Counted from the stretch's first letter, positions 1-5,326 are shown. The stretch is 5,578 nucleotides of DNA from Bacteroidota bacterium (GCA_022567875.1 JADFGB010000099.1:1-5578), one strand, 5' to 3'. Program-made: numbers and translations. Notes: generated by a model from the sequence alone, not told the origin.

Positions 1-372
1 TATTTATTTGCCCTGTTCGCCGCATCGCTTATTCCTGTTTTCATTTATTGGTTCATTGAAGATCATATTGCCATATTAGCCTGCAGCGCTCTCATATTCA
101 TAGCTATTCCGGCCATCAAAACCGTTTGCGAAAAATCAGACGGCCCATCGCTCAACCGCGCCCTCGCCCAAACAGGAAAACTTTTAATAGATATTTTACC
201 CAATAAATGCGACTTTTGCGGATGCTGTGTCGGAGTCTGTCCTGAAGATGCAATAGAGCTAAAAGAAGCTGAAATTTATATTATAGATCCCCGCTGTACA
301 AACTGCTCAAAATGTGTGTGGGCTTGTCCCATAGAAGTTATCAAGTTTGATAAAGAAGGAGTTTCGGAATAA
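1..372 (+). CDS. UbiA/MenA-like prenyltransferase C-terminus fused to a 2[4Fe-4S] ferredoxin domain (5' end outside window)
   Basis: The reading frame is open from base 1 to a TAA at 370-372, giving the last 123 residues of a larger protein. Residues 1-20 and about 23-42 are hydrophobic and look like two membrane helices. They are followed by IPAIKTV and then GPSLNRALAQTGKL, which resembles the 'G..LN.aLa.Ta.L' tail of MenA-type UbiA prenyltransferases. These enzymes attach a polyprenyl chain to an aromatic or glycerol acceptor in the membrane. Where such enzymes normally have a last helix, this protein has a bacterial-type ferredoxin: C70-x2-C73-x2-C76-x3-C80-P and C99-x2-C102-x2-C105-x3-C109-P, the standard ligands for two [4Fe-4S] clusters, plus an extra Cys75. 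The ferredoxin call is secure. The prenyltransferase call rests on a short stretch and is moderate. The gene is probably in an operon with the reductase 25 bases downstream. Confidence 0.8.
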   Translation, partial: YLFALFAASLIPVFIYWFIEDHIAILACSALIFIAIPAIKTVCEKSDGPSLNRALAQTGKLLIDILPNKCDFCGCCVGVCPEDAIELKEAEIYIIDPRCTNCSKCVWACPIEVIKFDKEGVSE

Positions 373-397
373 TAAATCAACAAACAGATAAATAAAT

Positions 398-1567
398 TTG
401 AAAGATGAATATGACATAATAGTTGTTGGAGCTGGGCCAGCCGGAACAATAGCTGCTCAGTACGCTGCCAAAGAAGGTTCTTCCGTTCTTGTTTTAGAAA
501 AAGATAGGGATGTTGGTTATCCTGTTCGATGTGCTGAAGCAATTAACAGGGAAGGGTTGGAAGCATTTATAAAACCTGACCCCAAATGGATAAACGCCGA
601 AATAACAAAATTCGGTTTCGTTGCACCCAATGGTAAAAAGGTGATAATTGATTTGGGCAAAGTGGAAGGATATAGGTTGGAAAGAAGAATCTTTGATTAT
701 GAGCTTGCAAAAATCGCTTCTGAAGCAGGTGCGGAAATTCTTACAAGAACTTATGTTAATGGATTGATTCTTGAGGACGGAAAAGTCTGCGGTGTGAAAT
801 ATGAATTTCGCGGACAACAAATGGAGGTCAGAGCAAAGATTGTAATTGGCGCAGACGGTGTTGAATCAAGAGTGGGAAAATGGGCAGGAATAGAAACCTG
901 CATAGATTTCAGAGATATGGAGTGTTGCTTTCAAGTAACCGCTGCAAATGTTCAATGCGATCAGGATACTTTATTTTTTTATTTCGGTAAAGAAGTTGCA
1001 CCCGAAGGATATTTTTGGGTATTCCCAAAAGGTGAAGGCACAGCTAATATAGGGCTCGGAGTAAGCGGAGGAATCGGCAAAAAAAGGTCTGCTCTTTCTT
1101 ATTTAAATAGCAATCTAGAAAAATTTTTCCCTACAGCAAATATATTAACACAAGTTGCGGGCGGCGTACCCAGTGTAATTACTTTAGAAGAAATTGCAGC
1201 ACCGGGTATTATGCTTGTAGGTGATGCCGCAAGACAGGTTAATCCGCTTAGCGGGGGCGGAATTTCAAGCGGAATGATTGGAGGCAGCATTGCAGGAAAA
1301 TTAGCTGCTCAATCTATCAAGAACAACAATTTAGATTATATTAAAAAATATCCGAAGGAATGGTACAAAGCACGCGGTAAAAAACACAAAATTTTAGATA
1401 AACTTAAAGACGGTATTTATAGTTTTACGGACGAGCAGTTTAACAAACTTATTGAATCATTGATTAAACTACCTGCCAAGAAACGCACTATCGGCAGATT
1501 TTTTATTATTGCACTTAAAAACAAACCTTCATTATTAAAAGAAATTGCAAAGGTTTTTATTATTTAA
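398..1567 (+). CDS. Geranylgeranyl reductase family FAD-dependent oxidoreductase
   Basis: A 389-residue flavoprotein, usual length for archaeal-type geranylgeranyl reductases, which saturate isoprenoid double bonds in lipids, quinones or chlorophyll-type tails. Visible motifs are the N-terminal Rossmann FAD site GAGPAG at residues 11-16, the acidic end of the second strand (E34), GYPVRCAEA at 40-48 with the conserved Cys45, and the family signature PxxYxWxFP-x8-GxG at 202-221 (PEGYFWVFP, then GLG). The second FAD site is LVGDAARQVNPLSGGGI, with G275 and D276. The start must be TTG at 398, because the frame is closed by TAA at 389-391 and there is no in-frame ATG nearby. No clear Shine-Dalgarno sequence is seen. 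It lies 25 bases after the prenyltransferase-ferredoxin gene, so joint transcription is likely, and some family members take electrons from a ferredoxin. The exact substrate (menaquinone side chain, polyprenyl lipid or another) cannot be told from sequence. Confidence 0.93.
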   Translation: MKDEYDIIVVGAGPAGTIAAQYAAKEGSSVLVLEKDRDVGYPVRCAEAINREGLEAFIKPDPKWINAEITKFGFVAPNGKKVIIDLGKVEGYRLERRIFDYELAKIASEAGAEILTRTYVNGLILEDGKVCGVKYEFRGQQMEVRAKIVIGADGVESRVGKWAGIETCIDFRDMECCFQVTAANVQCDQDTLFFYFGKEVAPEGYFWVFPKGEGTANIGLGVSGGIGKKRSALSYLNSNLEKFFPTANILTQVAGGVPSVITLEEIAAPGIMLVGDAARQVNPLSGGGISSGMIGGSIAGKLAAQSIKNNNLDYIKKYPKEWYKARGKKHKILDKLKDGIYSFTDEQFNKLIESLIKLPAKKRTIGRFFIIALKNKPSLLKEIAKVFII

Positions 1568-1580
1568 TTTACCCTTCTGA

Positions 1581-1627
1581 GTAGAGACGTTATATCTACC
1601 TTCGGCAGATAAGTATAACGTCTCTGC
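1581..1627. terminator. Long hairpin between convergent genes; likely bidirectional terminator or REP-like repeat
   Basis: AGAGACGTTATA at 1583-1594 is the exact reverse complement of TATAACGTCTCT at 1614-1625, a perfect 12-bp stem. A flanking G-C pair (1581/1627) and a T-G wobble extend it. Inside, ATCTACC (1594-1600) can pair with GGCAGAT (1604-1610) with one mismatch, giving an almost continuous rod. It sits between the stop of the plus-strand reductase (1567) and the stop of the minus-strand MarR gene (1637), where a shared terminator is expected. There is no T-run on either side, so a dispersed REP-like hairpin is equally possible. Confidence 0.7.
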
Positions 1628-1636
1628 AAAAATATC

Positions 1637-2086
1637 TTACCCCCTTAATTTATCCAACAGTTTATTAATTGTTTTTAACTCTTTATCATTTAAGGAAATT
1701 AAATTTTTATCTAATTTTTCAAAAATTTTGTCCAACTTTTTTAAAAGAGCCAACCCTTTTTTGGAAATTAATACATCAACATTTCGTCTGTCCTTTACAC
1801 ATATATGCCTTTCAACTAATTTTTTTGTTAGTAACTTTTCAACTATACGGGAGCAGTCAGACATTCTATCCAACATCCTTTCTTTTATCAGCTTTATAGT
1901 AAATGGCTTTGGATGTTGTCCTCTTAAAATTCTAAGAATATTAAATTGTTGAAGAGTTATTCCGTAAGGTTTCAACAATTCAACTTGGTTTTTAATCACC
2001 CAATTATATGAGAATATAATGTTTACCATCGCTTTGTGGTATTCGTTTTTAAATTGCTTCTGTTTTATCTCTTCTTCAATTTTCAT
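1637..2086 (-). CDS. MarR-family transcriptional regulator
   Basis: A 149-residue protein of standard MarR length. Helices at about 12-40 would form the dimer interface. The winged helix-turn-helix runs from about 42 to 112: YGITLQQFNILRIL, then a recognition helix at about 74-88 (RMSDCSRIVEKLL), then the wing VKDRRNVDVLISKKG at 98-111. The last holds the DRR signature and the 'KG' that follows the wing in this family. A C-terminal helix pair (113-149) completes the dimer. Cys78 lies in the recognition helix and Cys96 just before the wing, so thiol sensing is conceivable but unproven. It is the last gene of a three-gene minus-strand operon, 11 bases after the nitroreductase stop. MarR proteins commonly repress their own operon, and the palindrome in the promoter at 3300-3328 is the best candidate site. 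Its ligand cannot be predicted. Confidence 0.93.
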   Translation of the reverse strand: MKIEEEIKQKQFKNEYHKAMVNIIFSYNWVIKNQVELLKPYGITLQQFNILRILRGQHPKPFTIKLIKERMLDRMSDCSRIVEKLLTKKLVERHICVKDRRNVDVLISKKGLALLKKLDKIFEKLDKNLISLNDKELKTINKLLDKLRG

Positions 2087-2097
2087 AATTATATATT

Positions 2098-2628
2098 TTA
2101 CTTATTGAAGGATTTTTCAAAAACAATTTCACTCAATTCCTTTCTTTGCTTAATCTTGTCTTCATCGTTTTCATTTATATAACCGAGAGCCATAACTGTT
2201 ATGGGTGTGAAACCTTCTGGAATATTAAATAAGTCAACGGCTTTTTCCCTTGAAAATCCCGCCATTTGATGGACATAAATATCAAGCTCAGTTGCCTTGA
2301 GTGTTAAATATGCAACTGCTTGCCCGAGATCATATTCAGCGTGATAATTCTTTTTTCCGTTTTTTGAAAATTCATTCTGAGCAATAGTTAATATTAAAAC
2401 AGAAGCCTGTTTAGCCCGATCCCTATTTGCATCTACCAACGATTTCAATATATTATTATAAGTTTCTTCATTAGCTTTTGAAGCAACTATAAATCTCCAT
2501 GGCTGTTCGTTATATGAAGACGGAGAAAACCTTGCAGCATCAAACAATTTATAAATAGTTTCTTTTTCAATTTGACTATCCGAAAAAGAATAGGGGCTGT
2601 ATCTTTTTTCTATTAATTCATTTAACAT
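2098..2628 (-). CDS. Nitroreductase-family FMN-dependent oxidoreductase
   Basis: A 176-residue protein of the short nitroreductase type. These enzymes bind FMN at a dimer interface and reduce nitro compounds, quinones or other electrophiles with NAD(P)H. The FMN-phosphate motif KRYSPYSF is at residues 8-15 (R9, S11). A second flavin-contacting motif, FSPSSYNEQPWRFIVA, is at 34-49 and is very characteristic (SPSSxNxQPW). YDLGQAVAYLTLKATELDI at 99-117 is the usual central helix, and PITVMALGY at 142-150 is the strand near the flavin. The C-terminal R-K-x-L-S-E-I-V matches the family's 'R...lee.v' tail. The protein is cytoplasmic, with no signal peptide. It lies 26 bases after the YceI gene and 11 bases before the MarR gene, so the three are probably one transcript. 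Physiological substrate unknown; a MarR partner suggests induction by a toxic or redox-active compound. Confidence 0.93.
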   Translation of the reverse strand: MLNELIEKRYSPYSFSDSQIEKETIYKLFDAARFSPSSYNEQPWRFIVASKANEETYNNILKSLVDANRDRAKQASVLILTIAQNEFSKNGKKNYHAEYDLGQAVAYLTLKATELDIYVHQMAGFSREKAVDLFNIPEGFTPITVMALGYINENDEDKIKQRKELSEIVFEKSFNK

Positions 2629-2654
2629 TTTAATCTCTTTTATTAATTTATATT

Positions 2655-3257
2655 TTAGTCAGGATTATTTTGTTTAATTACTTCTATATTACAGGTGATA
2701 GTTATTTCTTTGCCGACCACCGCTCCGCCTGCTTCTAACAATTTATTCCATTTTAGATTGTAATCGAATCTGTTAATCTTGCCTGTAATCTTAAAACCTG
2801 CTCTCATATTTCCCCACGGATCTTTAATAGTTCCACCGTAAATTACGTCCATTATAATATGATTTGTTGTTCCTTTAATTGTAAAATCTCCTTCTAATTT
2901 GTATTTATTGCCTTCTACTTTTTCAAAAGATGTGCTTTTGAAAATAATTTCCGGATATTTTTCTGCATCAAAGAAGCTTGTCGATTTCAAATGTTTATCG
3001 CGGCGGGTATTATCTGTAAACACGCTTTTTGTATCTAAAGTAAACACTATTTCACTTCCGCTGAAATCTTCTTTATCTGCTGTAACGCTTCCCTCAAAAC
3101 TCTTAAATCTACCTTCTACTTCTGATATAATTAAATGCCGTACACTGAATCCTATTTTGCTGTGAACAGGATCAATATTCCAGGTTGCAGTTTGTGCAAA
3201 GGAATTGCCTGTTAACATTATTAATACAAATAGGATGATAAATTTTATTTTTTTCAT
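2655..3257 (-). CDS. Secreted YceI-family polyisoprenoid-binding protein
   Basis: A 200-residue protein with an N-terminal signal peptide: MKK, a hydrophobic core at 5-16, then GNSFA-QT, with signal peptidase I cleavage predicted after Ala21. The mature part is a full YceI lipocalin-like barrel. The opening motif WNIDPVHSKIGFSVRHL is at 26-42, RRDKHLKSTSFFDAEKYP at 85-102, FTIKGTTNHI at 125-134, DPWGNMRAGF at 146-155, and the closing strand GKEITITCNIEVI at 182-194. Crystal structures of family members hold a long isoprenoid such as an octaprenyl chain in the barrel, so a role in binding or carrying isoprenoid quinones in the periplasm is likely. The ATG at 3257 has a good Shine-Dalgarno sequence (GAGG at 3264-3267, six bases upstream) and a recognisable promoter. 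It is the first gene of the operon with the nitroreductase and MarR genes. Confidence 0.95.
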   Translation of the reverse strand: MKKIKFIILFVLIMLTGNSFAQTATWNIDPVHSKIGFSVRHLIISEVEGRFKSFEGSVTADKEDFSGSEIVFTLDTKSVFTDNTRRDKHLKSTSFFDAEKYPEIIFKSTSFEKVEGNKYKLEGDFTIKGTTNHIIMDVIYGGTIKDPWGNMRAGFKITGKINRFDYNLKWNKLLEAGGAVVGKEITITCNIEVIKQNNPD

Positions 3258-3299
3258 TTTGTTCCTCTGTTATTTTAGTTAAAATATATTTGTTTTATA

Positions 3300-3328
3300 A
3301 ATATATGTTATAACATTATAAGTTGCAA
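3300..3328 (-). promoter_or_regulatory. Predicted sigma-70-like promoter of the yceI-nitroreductase-marR operon
   Basis: Read on the minus strand, TTGCAA (3328-3323) is followed after exactly 17 bases by TATATT (3305-3300). This is a good -35/-10 pair with ideal spacing, placing the transcription start near 3293 and giving a leader of about 35 bases before the YceI ATG. It is the only clear promoter upstream of the three-gene operon. The surrounding sequence is very AT-rich, so chance matches are possible, and the specific FCB-group promoter consensus (TAnnTTTG) was not found here. Confidence 0.55.
3305..3316. promoter_or_regulatory. Candidate MarR operator palindrome inside the promoter spacer
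   Basis: ATGTTATAACAT is a perfect 12-bp palindrome lying between the -35 and -10 boxes of the predicted yceI promoter, where a bound repressor would block RNA polymerase. A second palindrome, GTTGCAAC at 3322-3329, shares the form GTT-RY-AAC with the core GTTATAAC of the first. Their centres are 15 bases apart, and the second overlaps the -35 box. This fits autoregulation by the MarR protein of the same operon, but the link is inferred from position only. Confidence 0.45.
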
Positions 3329-3383
3329 CACTTATTTTAATTAGACGAGAAACGTAAAACTAAATACGGAAAAGTGAATCTTC

Positions 3384-3405
3384 CGCCACTGTCTATTCAG
3401 TGGTG
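3384..3405. repeat. Hairpin at the broken end of the recombinase relic
   Basis: CCACTG (3386-3391) and CAGTGG (3398-3403) pair around a six-base loop, with one G-T and one C-G pair extending the stem outward to 3384/3405. The TTCAGTGG copy at 3396-3403 is the reverse complement of the CCACTGAA repeats at 3529 and 3553, so this may be another copy of the repeat found on the other side of the relic. The neighbouring CGGAA/TTCCG pair at 3367-3371/3381-3385 adds to the impression of a mobile-element end. From there back to the yceI promoter (about 3331-3366) nothing else is recognised. Confidence 0.45.
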
Positions 3406-3516
3406 AAATAACTGTACCGAAGTGAGTGAACGCTAGCATCTTTACTAATGTGGGCTTTTTTTTACTTTACCAAATACTCTTTGTATTGTTGAATTATATA
3501 ATGATTGAATTAACTT
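3393..3516 (-). pseudogene. Relic of a tyrosine recombinase (phage/integron-type integrase), C-terminal fragment, frameshifted
   Basis: Two minus-strand frames joined at a run of eight A (plus-strand T-run 3456-3463) give a recognisable integrase segment. The first frame (3516 to about 3459) reads KLIQSLYNSTIQRVFGKVKK. The second (3458-3396) reads KAHISKDASVHSLRYSYFTT and ends E-stop at 3393. Intact enzymes of this family read roughly 'S.iq.vf..a.kkagI.k..svHsLRHSfAThLle.G', so order and spacing match. Box II is present as HSLRYS, with the Arg kept but the following His changed to Tyr. The homology then breaks off before the LLGH and tyrosine-nucleophile region. Upstream, the fragment ends at the repeat block starting at 3517. 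It cannot encode an active enzyme. It marks this spot as a former mobile-element or integration site. The call rests on motif recognition by eye. Confidence 0.65.
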
Positions 3517-3607
3517 ACTTGGTGGGCTCCACTGAACTTTGAAAAAGGTAACCCACTGAAAAGCTTACACAAGGAATCGGAAAAAGCGCACCCACCAAGT
3601 CAAGTTG
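3511..3607. repeat. Inverted-repeat block with internal direct repeats; possible IS end remnant or attC-like site
   Basis: ACTTGGTGGG (3517-3526) is the exact reverse complement of CCCACCAAGT (3591-3600). Beyond one unpaired C at 3601, AACTT (3512-3516) also pairs with AAGTT (3602-3606), making a 15-bp stem with a single bulge. Between the arms, GAAAAAG-n3-ACCCAC occurs twice (3541-3556 and 3580-3595), and CCACTGAA occurs at 3529-3536 and 3553-3560. Several copies of a motif of roughly 20 bases at one end are typical of IS21-family termini, and no transposase is present here. On the minus strand the block starts inside the stop codon of the ATP-grasp gene and has ATTCAAC and GTTAATT at its outer ends, close to the attC form RYYYAAC/GTTRRRY. 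The two explanations compete. Confidence 0.7.
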
Positions 3608-4568
3608 AATGATTTGTTATATTCTTCTTATCAATAAGTAACCTTACAATATTGTCAGAAATATCATTTCCTGTGAGTTCATATATAGTATTTAAACCAC
3701 CTGGATTGACTACATTAATTTCTATAATATAAGGATAGACCATATCAATACCTACAAAGTTAATACCAATACTCGAAAAGTATTTTGCCATCTTTTGGCA
3801 ATAATCTTTTTCTTCAGGATTCAATTCACTTTGTAGTGGTTCAGAACCTTGATGCAAATTTGTTCTGTGATTATCAGCTTGAGGTGATCGAGTATAACAA
3901 CCGACTACTTTATTCTTTGCAAATATGACTCTTTTTTCACCTTTTTCCCTGATATCTTGAATAAATTCTTGTAAAATACAGAATTTAGTATCATTGTTTC
4001 CAGTTAACATCTGGAGTAGAGCTTTAGCGTTTAAATCGCCTTTTCTAAGCATAAAAACGTTTCGTCCCATAGATTCTGCTGGTGGTTTTAATATCCATTC
4101 TTCACGACTACCAGCTTGAAATATTTTATATAGATATTCAAAGTTACAAGATGCATAGGTTTCTGGTATTTTAATAAAATCCGGCAAAAAAGTTAAAATA
4201 TATTTATTGCTATAGTACATCAATGATTCGACTGAGTTTATAAATGAAACGTCTCCAGATTTTTCTAGTATCCAAAGGATCTCAATAGTATCCAAAAAAT
4301 TTGATCTTAAACCAAAAGATAAAACCCAAATGTAATCAATACTATTTATGTCCAAATAGTGAAAAGAATCTTCTAAAATTGAAGAACCATACCCCATCTC
4401 ATCTTTTACAAACGAGCATAAGGCTTTTATATGGCGATTATTAATACATAAAGATTTTTCTAAAATTAGGATGGGCAAATGATTGCACCGTAACAAAGCA
4501 TTAGTCAATATCAACGTATTTTTGAATTCTAGTTCCTTAACTGTATTAACTAATAATCCAACTTTCAT
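3600..4568 (-). CDS. Glutathione synthetase-like ATP-grasp ligase (GshB family, divergent)
   Basis: A 322-residue protein colinear with bacterial GshB (about 316 residues), which joins an amino acid to a peptide carboxylate using ATP. The N-terminal domain opens MKVGLLVNTV. A central segment at 99-123 (WILEKSGDVSFINSVESL, then NK) matches the GshB 'iLe.a...g..viN.p.sLr...eK' region. The ATP-grasp core follows: WILKPPAESMGRNVFMLRKGD at 158-178 (K161, glycine loop), LQEFIQDIREKGEKRV at 199-214, TRSPQADNHRTNLHQGS at 226-242 (R235, N237), FVGIDMV at 271-277 (D275) and EINVVNPGGL at 283-292 (E283 and N285, metal ligands). The N-terminal substrate motif RxDPPFD of true GshB is replaced by LSFGLRSNFLDT, so the substrate may not be gamma-glutamylcysteine. 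No gshA lies nearby. The ATG has a strong Shine-Dalgarno sequence. The stop codon lies inside an inverted repeat. Confidence 0.85.
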   Translation of the reverse strand: MKVGLLVNTVKELEFKNTLILTNALLRCNHLPILILEKSLCINNRHIKALCSFVKDEMGYGSSILEDSFHYLDINSIDYIWVLSFGLRSNFLDTIEILWILEKSGDVSFINSVESLMYYSNKYILTFLPDFIKIPETYASCNFEYLYKIFQAGSREEWILKPPAESMGRNVFMLRKGDLNAKALLQMLTGNNDTKFCILQEFIQDIREKGEKRVIFAKNKVVGCYTRSPQADNHRTNLHQGSEPLQSELNPEEKDYCQKMAKYFSSIGINFVGIDMVYPYIIEINVVNPGGLNTIYELTGNDISDNIVRLLIDKKNITNHST

Positions 4569-4574
4569 TATCTT

Positions 4575-4580
4575 CTCCTT
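4575..4580 (-). promoter_or_regulatory. Strong Shine-Dalgarno site of the ATP-grasp gene
   Basis: On the minus strand AAGGAG lies six bases before the ATG at 4568, near-ideal strength and spacing. It fixes the start. It is stronger than the ribosome-binding sites of the left-hand genes apart from yceI, which agrees with this gene having a different origin. Confidence 0.75.
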
Positions 4581-4620
4581 AGATCATCATTGTTGTAGAA
4601 ACTGAGAAATATAACGGTGT

Positions 4621-4635
4621 TGCCGCTAACCGGCA
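4621..4635. repeat. Small hairpin in the leader of the ATP-grasp gene
   Basis: TGCCG (4621-4625) and CGGCA (4631-4635) form a GC-rich stem around the loop CTAAC, in an otherwise AT-rich 222-base spacer (4569-4790). On the minus strand it lies about 50 bases before the start codon of the ATP-grasp gene. It could be a leader hairpin or part of a recombination site. No T-run follows, so it is not a normal terminator. The rest of the spacer between 4661 and 4742 shows no gene or clear structure. Confidence 0.4.
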
Positions 4636-4742
4636 GCCTAATAAAGTAATGCCAATTAACTTTTATTTATAAAAATGTTTCTTGGAACAACCTACCTTAA
4701 AGAGCAATTTACTTTTACAACGCAACTTAATATTTGTACAAT

Positions 4743-4794
4743 GCCACAACGTTTAAAGCAGTCGCTTCGATCTGCTGGAGATATGGCGTTTTAA
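4743..4794. repeat. Imperfect inverted repeat directly after the membrane-protein stop codon; attC-like shape
   Basis: AGCAGTCG (4757-4764) pairs with CGA (4768-4770) and CTGCT (4772-4776), an eight-pair stem with a CTT loop and one bulged T at 4771. Around it AACG (4748-4751) pairs with CGTT (4787-4790); alternatively GCCA (4743-4746) pairs with TGGC (4784-4787). On the minus strand the AAC comes immediately after the TAA stop of the 4791-5252 gene. A bulged stem enclosed by AAC/GTT boxes and abutting a stop codon is the architecture of integron attC sites. The outer boxes do not fit the strict RYYYAAC/GTTRRRY consensus, and the element is short. Confidence 0.5.
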
Positions 4795-5252
4795 ATATTA
4801 CTTTTATACCCACTTCTAAAAATTAAAACAACTTGTTGGGGAGTGATTTTATCTTTTTTATTTTTATAACCAAGTTCTTGTCGGAAAGCCAAAATAGCTT
4901 TAGCGAAGTACAACTCCCTTTCTTCAATCTTGGAATGTTTAGAAGAATACAGTTCAACATATTTACCATACTCCTCTAAAACTTCATCTGAGCTCCATAA
5001 TAAAATACTCTTACTCATATCAGAAAATTCTTTTAACCAAACTTTAATAGGTTTATCATTGTTGAGGTCTAATAATAACTTAGCGTGTTCATCAAGAAGT
5101 TTTTGAAAAGATGTTCTTTTGTTTTCTTTTAGTTCTGCTTTTGATAAAGATTTTTCTTTCATAAGAACACGTAAATAATAAAAGAAAAATCCGACAGCAG
5201 CCGTGCCTAAAGTAGATAAAACAGAGACTATTATTGTTTCTAATACAGTCAT
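4791..5252 (-). CDS. Small single-pass membrane protein of unknown function
   Basis: A 153-residue protein. Residues about 5-30 (ETIIVSVLSTLGTAAVGFFF onward) form one hydrophobic membrane helix with a short N-terminus. A Lys-rich stretch follows at 32-46, indicating that the rest lies in the cytoplasm. Residues 36-66 look like a charged helix or coiled coil. The C-terminal region has a recognisable but unnamed pattern: SILLWSSDEVLEEYGKYVEL at 82-101 and LYFAKAILAFRQELGYKNK at 114-132, ending with ITPQQVVLIF. From memory, this 'LLWxSdeV...lL.amRkdLG' pattern recurs in many hypothetical bacterial proteins; no function is assigned here. The ATG at 5252 has no evident Shine-Dalgarno sequence. It stands alone, with structured spacers on both sides. 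Its solitary position in an accessory region would suit a cassette or defence gene, which is speculation. Confidence 0.8.
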   Translation of the reverse strand: MTVLETIIVSVLSTLGTAAVGFFFYYLRVLMKEKSLSKAELKENKRTSFQKLLDEHAKLLLDLNNDKPIKVWLKEFSDMSKSILLWSSDEVLEEYGKYVELYSSKHSKIEERELYFAKAILAFRQELGYKNKKDKITPQQVVLIFRSGYKSNI

Positions 5253-5261
5253 AATATTATT

Positions 5262-5303
5262 AAGTAGCTTATTATTGAAAATAATTTAATTAAATAGCTA
5301 CTT
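5262..5303. repeat. Nested hairpin just upstream of the membrane-protein gene
   Basis: AAGTAGCT (5262-5269) is the reverse complement of AGCTACTT (5296-5303). Inside it ATTATT (5271-5276) pairs with AATAAT (5280-5285) around a GAA loop. It lies only ten bases before the ATG at 5252 on the minus strand, so it would fold in the leader RNA and could cover the ribosome-binding region. TACTTGGTG at 5299-5307 repeats exactly at 3516-3524, at the edge of the other inverted-repeat block. The remaining 5304-5387 is AT-rich spacer without a gene. Confidence 0.55.
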
Positions 5304-5326
5304 GGTGTAGCAACAGTAATTTTTTG

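Noticed and set aside
494..820. Minus-strand open frame of 108 codons, and a shorter one at 276-542
   Set aside because: Both lie opposite the well-supported reductase and ferredoxin genes, have unnatural composition and match no family; antisense shadows.
1669..1952. Two plus-strand open frames of about 75 codons
   Set aside because: They are antisense to the MarR gene, whose domain motifs are unambiguous.
2899..3165. Plus-strand open frame of 88 codons
   Set aside because: It is antisense to the YceI gene, which shows every family motif and a signal peptide.
3432..3463. Plus-strand intrinsic terminator: an eight-pair stem with one mismatch, followed by eight T, possibly ending a small RNA
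   Set aside because: The T-run is the antisense of the poly-A at the frameshift in the recombinase relic, and the stem is weak with wobble pairs. No plus-strand gene or clear promoter lies upstream, so coding remnant explains it better.
3511..3607. The 10-bp inverted repeat after the ATP-grasp gene as its rho-independent terminator
   Set aside because: The arms are 64 bases apart and no T-run follows on the minus strand; the internal direct repeats point to a mobile-element or recombination site.
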